Below are positions 1 to 6,534 of a stretch of 36,130 bases of DNA, in pieces. Numbering within the stretch: position 1 is the first letter of the stretch; every line of letters begins with the position of its first letter. The position numbers and the translations under genes were made by a program. A model generated the notes under the pieces. It had not been told where the DNA came from and did no database searches. It worked only from the letters and a program-made list of their open reading frames with translations. This DNA is from Brevibacterium sp. HMSC07C04 (GTDB lineage: Bacteria > Actinomycetota > Actinomycetes > Actinomycetales > Brevibacteriaceae). The stretch spans positions 1 through 36,130 of the forward strand of contig NZ_KV823233.1 of assembly GCF_001815905.1 (NCBI RefSeq), written 5' to 3'.

Positions 1-54
1 CGCGACCGCAAGGGCGAGCGCGACCGCAAGGGCGGGCGCGACCGCAAGGGCGAG
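1..54. repeat. 18-bp tandem repeat, three copies
   Basis: Three consecutive 18-bp units occupy 1-18, 19-36 and 37-54. They differ only at position 17 of the middle copy (A to G). The unit is CGCGACCGCAAGGGCGAG. Because 18 is a multiple of 3, the repeat stays in frame in any reading. It encodes a charged Arg-Asp-Arg-Lys-Gly-Glu unit on the plus strand and a hydrophobic Leu-Ala-Leu-Ala-Val-Ala type unit on the minus strand. The array continues past the left edge of the window, so its real copy number is unknown. Confidence 0.85.
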
Positions 55-75
55 CGCCCCGGCGGCCAGCCCCAC
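1..75 (-). CDS. possible hydrophobic N-terminus of a downstream gene (partial)
   Basis: A GTG codon at 75-73 follows directly after the TGA (78-76) of the metal ATPase on the same strand. It opens a frame with no stop to the window edge, 25 codons long. The product is almost entirely Ala, Leu, Val and Gly, as in a signal peptide or first membrane helix, and it is built from the 18-bp tandem repeat. Close coupling to the ATPase would make it the next gene of an operon. No ribosome binding site can be separated from the ATPase 3' end, and the plus strand reads a plausible Arg/Lys-rich repeat instead, so this is only a candidate. Confidence 0.25.
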   Translation of the reverse strand, partial: MGLAAGALALAVAPALAVALALAVA

Positions 76-1965
76 TCACACCTTGAAGCGTTCGGGGCCC
101 TTCAGGGCTCGCAGCGCGTAGACGATTGCGGCCAGGTCGATGACTTCCTGCAGCAGTGCGCCGACGACGGCCGGGATGAACCCGAAGAACGCAAAGCCCA
201 TGAGCACCAGCGACAGCAGAATGCCAATCCAAATGGCGCTCTTCGCCACCGCCAGCGTCCAGCGCCCAATGTCGACAGCCTTGCCGACACGCGAAATATC
301 GTCACGCGTGATCACGACATCAGCAGCTTCCGACGCCTCGGTATTGCCGCGAGCGCCCATCGCAATGCCAACCCCAGCAGCCGCGAGAACCGGCGCATCG
401 TTAACACCGTCACCGACCATGATCACCGGTTTCGGCTCGATCTCGTGCAGCAGACGAACCTTGTCCTCCAGCAGCAGCGAAGCGTGAACATCGTCAATCC
501 CGACCTCAGCAGCAATCGCCTGCGCAGTGTGCGGGTTGTCGCCAGTGAGCATCGTGACCTTCTCAAAGCCATGACGCCTCAGCTCCGAAACCAGCTGTCC
601 GGCATTGTCGCGGGCCTGGTCGTTCAGTATCAGCGCGCCGGCGTACTTATTGCCGATCGACACATAGGCGGCAGTCTGACCGGTCTCAAACTCAACCTCA
701 AACGCCTCCGGCGCCATACCGCGAACAAAATCAAGCGTGCCAACAGGAACCACGGCCGAGCCAGCACCAGCGCTGGCCGCCTCACCAGCCAAACCAGCCG
801 CACCTGCAACAAAATCAACCTCAGCCTCAACGCCTTCCGTGGCAACCTCGCGACCATTTCGCGCCTCGGGCAGCTCAAGCCCGTCAGCGGCCTCAATCAC
901 ACCGAGCGCCAAGACGTGCGATGAGAACTGTTCAGCCGCAGCCGCCAGCAGTTCGTCCTCGGACACGCCAACGGCGTGGACCGCAGCAACCGTCGGCCGT
1001 CCGTAGGTCAAGGTGCCCGTCTTGTCGAAGGCAGCAGTCGAAGCCGAACCCAGTGCTTCAAGGACAGCACCGCCCTTGACGATGATTCCAGCGTTCGAGG
1101 CCCGGCTCATGCCGCCCAGAAACGCAACCGGAGCCGCGATCAGCAGCGGGCAGGGCGTGGCCAGAACCAGCACTTCGGCAAACCTGACCGGGTCACCGCT
1201 GAACCACCAGGCAAGCCCCGCGATCAGCAGAGACACCGCCGTAAACGGCATGGCGTAGCGGTCGGCCACGCGAACAATCGGCGCCTGCTGGTCCTCCGTC
1301 TGCCGTACCAGCGTGATGATCTTCTGATACTGCGAATCCGCCGCCGAACGTGTTGCCCGCATCCGCACGGCCTGCGTTCCATTGACCGACCCCGACAGAA
1401 TCGTGTCGCCAACAGCCTTCGCGACAGCAGCAGATTCACCCGTCAGCGAAGACTCATCAAAGGACCCCGCGTCGATTGCCTCGCCGTCAACGGGAACAAC
1501 TTCGGCAGGGCGCACAAGCAAAACATCGCCGGGCTCCACCTGGTCGATTTCAATGTTTTCTGCCTGGTCAACAGGGGCATCAACAGCCGGCAGACGGTGT
1601 GCCCGCTGCGGCGCCCGATCAAGCAGACTCCGCAGATCCCGCTTGGCTCGCGCAGCCGCGTAGTCTTCCAGCCCCTCACCGCCAGTGAGCATGAGCGCAA
1701 TAATCGACGCCGCCAAATACTCCCCAACCGCAAGTGAGGCGGTCATCGCCACCACGGCCAGAATGTCGAGCCCAAACTCCCGCCTCATCAGCTGCTTGAC
1801 CATATCGATCACAGTCAGCAGAATGACAAATCCAACGAAGACCGTCGCCACCAGCTGCGCGGCACCCGTGTGCCCCGAAAAATGGAGCACGAGCACCACG
1901 ATCAGCTCCACCAGCACCGCGGCCAACAGCCTGTATTCACGGAAGATGCGCGCCACTGTTCCCAT
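76..1965 (-). CDS. heavy-metal translocating P1B-type ATPase
   Basis: A 629-residue integral membrane ATPase that moves a transition-metal ion across the cytoplasmic membrane. Visible motifs are the actuator-domain TGES at residues 175-178, the phosphorylation motif DKTGTLT with Asp314, and the hinge GDGVND at 518-523. The membrane metal-site motif is TPC (270-272, context ATPCPLLIA) instead of the CPC of copper or zinc pumps. There is no N-terminal heavy-metal-binding (HMA) domain; hydrophobic segments begin right after a short basic start. TPC motifs are known from the P1B-5 group (nickel/iron), but those usually carry a C-terminal hemerythrin domain, which is absent here, so the substrate is uncertain. 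Residues around 375-400 contain an Ala/Gly-rich insertion in the nucleotide-binding domain. The gene lies downstream of the pipecolate-type operon on the same strand but is separated from it by a strong hairpin. Confidence 0.9.
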   Translation of the reverse strand: MGTVARIFREYRLLAAVLVELIVVLVLHFSGHTGAAQLVATVFVGFVILLTVIDMVKQLMRREFGLDILAVVAMTASLAVGEYLAASIIALMLTGGEGLEDYAAARAKRDLRSLLDRAPQRAHRLPAVDAPVDQAENIEIDQVEPGDVLLVRPAEVVPVDGEAIDAGSFDESSLTGESAAVAKAVGDTILSGSVNGTQAVRMRATRSAADSQYQKIITLVRQTEDQQAPIVRVADRYAMPFTAVSLLIAGLAWWFSGDPVRFAEVLVLATPCPLLIAAPVAFLGGMSRASNAGIIVKGGAVLEALGSASTAAFDKTGTLTYGRPTVAAVHAVGVSEDELLAAAAEQFSSHVLALGVIEAADGLELPEARNGREVATEGVEAEVDFVAGAAGLAGEAASAGAGSAVVPVGTLDFVRGMAPEAFEVEFETGQTAAYVSIGNKYAGALILNDQARDNAGQLVSELRRHGFEKVTMLTGDNPHTAQAIAAEVGIDDVHASLLLEDKVRLLHEIEPKPVIMVGDGVNDAPVLAAAGVGIAMGARGNTEASEAADVVITRDDISRVGKAVDIGRWTLAVAKSAIWIGILLSLVLMGFAFFGFIPAVVGALLQEVIDLAAIVYALRALKGPERFKV

Positions 1966-2087
1966 ACTTCAATACTGCTCAGATTTCGAAATACCGCCAC
2001 CAAGCACCGCCTTACTGAGCCCCACCTAAGCCGCCACGGCACCAACTCAGTGGTGACACTCCGGACCTGCCCCCGCTCCCGGAAAAC

Positions 2088-2179
2088 ACAAATCACGAGG
2101 CGCCGCTCCCCTCCCGCTCCTGCCTCCCCAAGCGTGCGGGGAGGGAAGGGTGATAAAGGTGCGGCGCCTCGTGATTTGT
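2088..2179. terminator. long bidirectional hairpin with nested inner stem
   Basis: Perfect 19-bp arms at 2088-2106 and 2161-2179 (outer arm contains CACGAGGCGCCGC) enclose a second stem, CCTCCCC (2123-2129) with GGGGAGG (2138-2144). It lies between the ALDH stop at 2218 and the ATPase start at 1965, both on the minus strand, so it most likely terminates the upstream operon. The remaining sequence of this 252-bp gap holds no gene. It belongs to a family of related hairpins in the window (see findings). Confidence 0.85.
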
Positions 2180-2217
2180 TCTGCCGGTCAGCCACTCGGC
2201 CCGTCAGGCAGGACGAC

Positions 2218-3786
2218 TCAGATGAATTCGACGCCCTGAGCCAGGGGCAGTTCGCCCGAGTAGTTGATGGTGTTCGTTGCCTGGCGCATGTAGGCCTGCC
2301 AGGAATCGGTGCCGGATTCGCGGCCCCAGCCGGTTTCCTTGTTGCCGCCGAACGCGCCGCCGATTTCCGCCCCGGACGTACCGATGTTGACATTGGCGAT
2401 GCCGGTGTCCGACCGAGCGAGGAACCGTTCGGCTTCTGCAAGCTCCGCCGTGAACACTGCACTCGACAGGCCCTGCGGCACCGCGTTATTGAGTTCTACG
2501 GCGGCGTCGAAGTCGTCGTATTCCATGACGTAGAGGATGGGTGCGAAGGTTTCGTCTTCCACGATCTCCGTCTGCGAGGGCATGCGGACGACGGCCGGTT
2601 CGACGTAGTAGGCGTCATCGGCTTCGTCGGCTAGGACGCGCTTACCGCCGCAGACAATCGTTCCGCCCTGTTCTTCTGCCGCGCGCAGTGCGCTCTGCAT
2701 GGCGTCGAATGAGGCCTTGTTGATGAGCGGGCCCACCAGGGTGCCGTCGTCGGTGGGCGAACCAATGGCCAGCGTGCCGTAGGCCTTGGCGACACGGTCA
2801 ACGAGGTCATCGGCAATTGACGAGTGCACAATCAGGCGGCGCAGCGTGGTGCAGCGCTGACCGGCCGTGCCCGCGGCGGCGAAGACAACACCGCGCAGAG
2901 CCAGGTCAAGGTCGGCACTGGGGGCGACGATTGCCGCGTTGTTGCCGCCGAGCTCCAACAGCACCCGGCCGAAGCGCTCAGCCACAACCGGACCGACCTT
3001 GCGACCCATGGCAACCGAACCGGTGGCCGAAACCAAGTCGACGCGCTTGTCGGCAACCATGGCCGCACCGAGGTCACGGTCGCCCAGCAGCACCTGGCTG
3101 AGGTTTTCCGGCGCACCGCAGTCCTTTGCGGCACGGCGCAGCAGAGCCTCCGCACCAATTGCCGAGAGCGACGAGGTTTCGGACGGCTTCCACACCACCG
3201 TGTCACCGGCAATGAGCGCAAGCGCGGTGTTCCACGCAAACACGGCCACGGGGAAGTTGAACGCCGTGATGATTCCGACCACGCCCAGCGGGTGCCAGGT
3301 TTCCATCAGCCGGTGGCCGGGGCGTTCCGACGGCAGGGTTTTGCCGAACAGCTGACGCGATTGGCCAAGTGCGAGTTCGCAGATGTCGATCATCTCCTGC
3401 ACTTCGCCAGCAGCTTCCGACGGAATTTTTCCGGCCTCAATCGTTACGAGTTCGCCCAGGTCAGCCTTGTGCTCTTCCAACAGCTGACCCCAGCGGTGCA
3501 CGACTTTGCCGCGCACGGGCGCGGGAACATCGCGCCACTGTGTGAAGGCTTCGCGGGCGGCGTCGAGCTTAAGCCCCATGGCGACTTCGTCATCGGCAGG
3601 AATCTGGCCGAGTTGTGCTCCGTTGATGGGCGAGCGCAGGGTCAGGTTGGCCGAGCTGCTGCTCGCACCGCTGTCTGCGGCAGCTTCCCCTGACGAGGCG
3701 GAGGTCAGCTGATCGAAATCGGCACCGCACGCTGCGAGCGCCTTTTTGGTGGTTTCGAGGATCTGCTGCTGTGTCGGCAGTGACAT
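2218..3786 (-). CDS. amaB: ALDH7-type aldehyde dehydrogenase, probable L-piperideine-6-carboxylate dehydrogenase
   Basis: A 522-residue NAD(P)-dependent aldehyde dehydrogenase of the ALDH7/antiquitin type. The catalytic Cys is Cys312 in GQRCTT and the general base is Glu278 in LLELGGNN. The C-terminal region has the ALDH7 hallmarks FGGNKETGWGRESG, MRQATNTINYS and PLAQGVEF. ALDH7 enzymes oxidise alpha-aminoadipate semialdehyde, in equilibrium with L-piperideine-6-carboxylate, to alpha-aminoadipate in lysine and pipecolate breakdown. I chose the ATG at 3786 because GAAAGGA lies 8 bp upstream; an in-frame ATG at 3813 has no such site. Residues about 20-37 form a Ser/Ala/Gly-rich insertion ahead of the conserved fold. 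The gene follows the FAD oxidase after an 80-bp gap on the same strand, which supports the pipecolate assignment. The family call is firm; the exact substrate is inferred. Confidence 0.85.
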   Translation of the reverse strand: MSLPTQQQILETTKKALAACGADFDQLTSASSGEAAADSGASSSSANLTLRSPINGAQLGQIPADDEVAMGLKLDAAREAFTQWRDVPAPVRGKVVHRWGQLLEEHKADLGELVTIEAGKIPSEAAGEVQEMIDICELALGQSRQLFGKTLPSERPGHRLMETWHPLGVVGIITAFNFPVAVFAWNTALALIAGDTVVWKPSETSSLSAIGAEALLRRAAKDCGAPENLSQVLLGDRDLGAAMVADKRVDLVSATGSVAMGRKVGPVVAERFGRVLLELGGNNAAIVAPSADLDLALRGVVFAAAGTAGQRCTTLRRLIVHSSIADDLVDRVAKAYGTLAIGSPTDDGTLVGPLINKASFDAMQSALRAAEEQGGTIVCGGKRVLADEADDAYYVEPAVVRMPSQTEIVEDETFAPILYVMEYDDFDAAVELNNAVPQGLSSAVFTAELAEAERFLARSDTGIANVNIGTSGAEIGGAFGGNKETGWGRESGTDSWQAYMRQATNTINYSGELPLAQGVEFI

Positions 3787-3866
3787 GTGCGTGTCCTTTC
3801 TGATTTGGTTCATCGGTCGCTGTCAGTTCGAAATTCGTATATTTGTGATGTGGGTGGCTGCGGTGC

Positions 3867-5057
3867 CTACACGACGTTCATTTCCTTGCGGACTTCACCG
3901 GACGCGAATCTGTCCAAGCTCAGGCCCGAAATGTCGATCAGCGGGGTGCGGTCCAGGTAGAGGTCGGCCATGATTTCGCCGACCGCCGGGCCCTGCAGGA
4001 AGCCGTGGCCGGAAAAGCCCGTGGCGTACATGAAGCCCTCTACCTGCGCAGACTTTCCGATGAGCGCATTGTGATCCGGGGTGATCTCGTACAGGCCCGC
4101 CCAACCGCGGCGCAGCTGAACATCGGCCAGTGCGGGAGTGCGCCTGTCCATGAGTTCAGCCAGCTGTTCAAGCCACGCTGGGTCCTGTTGGGTGCTGAAG
4201 CCCCACGAGTCTTCAACCTCCGGGGCGCCGAACAGCAGGCCGCCGCCTTCGGAATGGAAGTAATAGCAGGTTGAAAAGTCGATGGTGAACGGCAGTCTGC
4301 GCGGGTCAAAGTTCACCGGTTCGCTCACCACAATGTGGCGGCGCAGCGGTTCGACGGGCAGATCAATGCCCACATCGGCACCGATCTTCTTCGACCACGC
4401 ACCTGCCGCGCACACCACGGTGTCAGCGGCTATCGGCCCAGCCGATGTTTCAACCCCGGTGATCCGACGGGAGCCGAGCTCCGCCTCGTCACCCTCTGCA
4501 ATGACCCGGGTGACTTCCACCCCGCGCAGGATTGTCACACCCAGGCGGCGGGCGTTCTTGGCGTAGCCGGCCACGGCAGCCTCGGGAGTGCAATGGGCGT
4601 CAAAGGGGTTGTAGGCACCGGCAACCAGATCCTCGGTGCGGATGACGGGATTGAGTTCGCCGCATTCGGCCGGGGAGATCATCCGCGACGCCTGCCCCAG
4701 CGAGGCCTGGAGGTCGACATTGACGGACATCTTTTCGGCGTCGGCCTCGTTGTCCAACAGGAACAGATAACCGGACTGGATCATGTCGATGTTCTGGCCC
4801 ATCTGCTCTTCAAAACGGCGGAAGATCTCCAGACTGCGCGCGCCCAACATGATGTTGGCTTCATCTGAGAACTGACAGCGCAGACCACCGGCAGCGCGGC
4901 TTGTGGAACCGCCGGCCAGTTCGCCGCGCTCAATGAGCACGATGTCTTCGACACCGGATTTCGCAAGTTCGTACGCAGTGGCTGTACCCATAATGCCGCC
5001 GCCGATGATGACTACGGAAGCAGATGCGGGAACAGTCTGGGGAACATTCACAATCAC
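3867..5057 (-). CDS. FAD-dependent amine oxidase, sarcosine oxidase (SoxB/DAO) type; candidate L-pipecolate oxidase
   Basis: A 396-residue flavoprotein with an N-terminal dinucleotide-binding motif IIGGGIMG (residues 17-24), followed by GGSTSRAAGGLRCQFS, where the SoxB/DAO family binds FAD. The C-terminus has YEITPDHNALIG and ATGFSGHGFLQGPAVGE, typical of sarcosine oxidase beta-subunit-like single-chain oxidases. Such enzymes oxidise secondary amino acids (sarcosine, proline, pipecolate) to imines. Because the next gene encodes an ALDH7-type dehydrogenase acting on piperideine-6-carboxylate, L-pipecolate is the best candidate substrate. This is inference from context; sarcosine or another N-methyl amino acid is possible. 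The start is taken as GTG 5057, 6 nt after GAGGAG; a second in-frame GTG lies at 5051. A LysR gene is divergent, separated by 218 bp of regulatory-looking DNA. Confidence 0.8.
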   Translation of the reverse strand: MIVNVPQTVPASASVVIIGGGIMGTATAYELAKSGVEDIVLIERGELAGGSTSRAAGGLRCQFSDEANIMLGARSLEIFRRFEEQMGQNIDMIQSGYLFLLDNEADAEKMSVNVDLQASLGQASRMISPAECGELNPVIRTEDLVAGAYNPFDAHCTPEAAVAGYAKNARRLGVTILRGVEVTRVIAEGDEAELGSRRITGVETSAGPIAADTVVCAAGAWSKKIGADVGIDLPVEPLRRHIVVSEPVNFDPRRLPFTIDFSTCYYFHSEGGGLLFGAPEVEDSWGFSTQQDPAWLEQLAELMDRRTPALADVQLRRGWAGLYEITPDHNALIGKSAQVEGFMYATGFSGHGFLQGPAVGEIMADLYLDRTPLIDISGLSLDRFASGEVRKEMNVV

Positions 5058-5082
5058 GGAAGCTCCTCTCGTCAGGCTGCCG

Positions 5083-5154
5083 ATCAACGCTGATGGCAGC
5101 GGGCTGTTCAACGCTGAACAGTGCCCGAGGGTGCGGCGTTGAGAGCGACGCTGA
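5083..5154. promoter_or_regulatory. repeated dyad operator candidate between FAD oxidase and LysR genes
   Basis: Two dyads share the same spacer ACGC: ATCA-ACGC-TGAT (5083-5094) and CTGTTCA-ACGC-TGAACAG (5104-5121, perfect 7-bp arms). The core TCAACGCTGA recurs at 5084-5093 and 5108-5117, 24 bp apart. A reversed partial core GGCGTTGA lies at 5135-5142 and a degenerate copy GCGACGCTGA at 5145-5154. The cluster is 26-100 bp upstream of the FAD oxidase start. The rest of the 218-bp intergenic region includes an AT-rich stretch (5220-5260) just upstream of the LysR gene that probably holds its promoter. The binding protein is not known; the divergent LysR product is the obvious candidate. Confidence 0.5.
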
Positions 5155-5275
5155 CCTCTTCGCCGGTGGACCCAGCGGGCCACACCCCAATGGTGAACCC
5201 GGTAAGCAATAAGGACAAGCGATATATTTTTAAGATTCCGTTTAGCTTTTCTAATGGGTCGTGTAGCTTGCTGAT

Positions 5276-6352
5276 ATGCAGTGGACACTGACCCAGCTGC
5301 GCACATTCGTCGCAGTCGCCGAACAGGGAACAATGGCCGCAGCCGCCGCCCGTTTGGGCTACACGGCAGGCGCGGTCAGCCAACACGTGTCCGCACTCAG
5401 CCGAGCCGTCGGATCGCCCGTCGTTTCACCTCGTGGACGGTCTGTTGTCCTCACCGAAGCCGGGCGAGCGCTGCTGCCCCGTGCCCGGGCCGTCGTCGCC
5501 GCCGAACGCCAAGCCGCCCGAGCCATGCGCGGGGCCTCCGCCGACACAAACGTGACCGTAGGCGTTTTCGGGTCAGCATCGATTGCCGCCATGCAGCCGG
5601 CCTCACGGCAGCTGGAAGGCACCGGCGTTGATGTGCAGACCATTGAGGTGGACGTCGAAGAAATGCAGGAGGCCGTCGCGTCGGGCCTGATCGACATCGG
5701 AATCGGCATCGACTACCTGGATGCGCGGCTGCCACCGCGGCGTGGTGTCCACATGAAGCCCGTCCGCCGCGAACGCCTGTCAGTTGCCGTTGGCCCCGGC
5801 GGCATGGACGCCCTCGTGGCCCAAGGGCAGCATGTTGGGGCTGACGTTGGTTCTGCACTTGCTAAAGCCGACGAGGTGGATGAGTCCGGGCACGACACCG
5901 CACCTCTGGATGCTGCTGGGGTTGGTGAGGCTGACGTGGCTGATGGGACGACGGCAGCTGCCGCCGGGGCGGCGTTTGCTCCTGGCCGCGGCGATGTTTT
6001 CCGCGATCAGGAAATGCTGCGCCGTGCGCTGGGCCGCGTGCCGTGGATTCTGCCGCCACCGGATTCCACGTGGGGACGCGCATTCCGCTTAGCCTGCCGG
6101 GAACTCGGTGTCATGCCGCGTGAAAAGCACGTTGTCACTGATTCGGCGGTGGCGTTGGCCATGGCGTCATCCGGTCTGGGTGTCACATTGGCCACCCCGT
6201 ACCTCATGCTGATGGCACCGGCGAACGTCCACATTCTGCCCAGGACCATCTGCGGCAGCCGCGACATCGCCATCCTCACGTCAACTGATGCGCCGCTGAC
6301 ACAGGCCGCACACACCGTCGTTGACGTGCTGACGTCGGTTTTCAGCGCCTGA
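5276..6352 (+). CDS. LysR-type transcriptional regulator
   Basis: A 358-residue regulator with a typical LysR helix-turn-helix at residues 1-65: MQWTLTQLRTFVAVAEQGTM, then AAARLGYTAGAVSQHVSALS and the wing-region RGRSVVLTEAG. A periplasmic-binding-like effector domain follows from about residue 90. The family is normally about 300 residues. The excess lies in a low-complexity Ala/Gly/Asp-rich insertion at about 175-245, inside the effector domain, with normal sequence (WILPPPDSTWGRAFRLACRE) resuming after it. The gene is divergent from the FAD oxidase/ALDH pair, the usual arrangement for a LysR gene controlling its neighbour, so it may respond to pipecolate, lysine or a related compound. That role is inferred from position only. 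The start ATG at 5276 begins directly with the conserved first helix. Confidence 0.9.
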   Translation: MQWTLTQLRTFVAVAEQGTMAAAAARLGYTAGAVSQHVSALSRAVGSPVVSPRGRSVVLTEAGRALLPRARAVVAAERQAARAMRGASADTNVTVGVFGSASIAAMQPASRQLEGTGVDVQTIEVDVEEMQEAVASGLIDIGIGIDYLDARLPPRRGVHMKPVRRERLSVAVGPGGMDALVAQGQHVGADVGSALAKADEVDESGHDTAPLDAAGVGEADVADGTTAAAAGAAFAPGRGDVFRDQEMLRRALGRVPWILPPPDSTWGRAFRLACRELGVMPREKHVVTDSAVALAMASSGLGVTLATPYLMLMAPANVHILPRTICGSRDIAILTSTDAPLTQAAHTVVDVLTSVFSA

Positions 6353-6392
6353 GGGTTGGTGCCGCTGAAAGCTACTCTGCCGTCTAAGTGGT

Positions 6393-6461
6393 AATGCGCA
6401 GAATCACGCTTTAATGCAGAGTCACGCGCTAATGCGCTGCATTAAAGCGTGACTCTGCATT
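6393..6461. repeat. nested alternative hairpin element with AATGC-AGA-TCACGC repeats
   Basis: This gap between convergent genes has two mutually exclusive perfect 15-bp stems. CACGCTTTAATGCAG (6405-6419) pairs with 6437-6451, and AATGCAGAGTCACGC (6413-6427) pairs with 6447-6461. A looser direct copy of the second arm, AATGCGCAGAATCACGC, starts at 6393. The arms overlap by 5-7 bases, so only one fold can form at a time. It may act as a bidirectional terminator for LysR and the facing enzyme gene, but its repeat structure is more complex than a terminator needs. Confidence 0.8.
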
Positions 6462-6494
6462 TGCGCGTGAGAACGCGTCGGCGAAGGGACGGGT

Positions 6495-6527
6495 GGGCGC
6501 CGGAAACGTGCTGAGCACCCGGCGCCC
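6495..6527. terminator. GC-rich hairpin at end of ThDP enzyme gene
   Basis: GGGCGCCGG (6495-6503) pairs with CCGGCGCCC (6519-6527), and the loop holds a smaller palindrome around GTGCTGAGCAC. It sits 8 bp beyond the stop codon of the minus-strand gene at 6535. Confidence 0.75.
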
Positions 6528-6534
6528 CCGCCGC

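Noticed and set aside
1-924. A plus-strand frame open from the window edge through 924 that begins with Arg-Asp-Arg-Lys-Gly-Glu repeats
   Set aside because: It runs opposite the metal ATPase for most of its length and has no recognisable content after the repeat. The repeat alone could be the end of a real gene, but no stop follows where it should.
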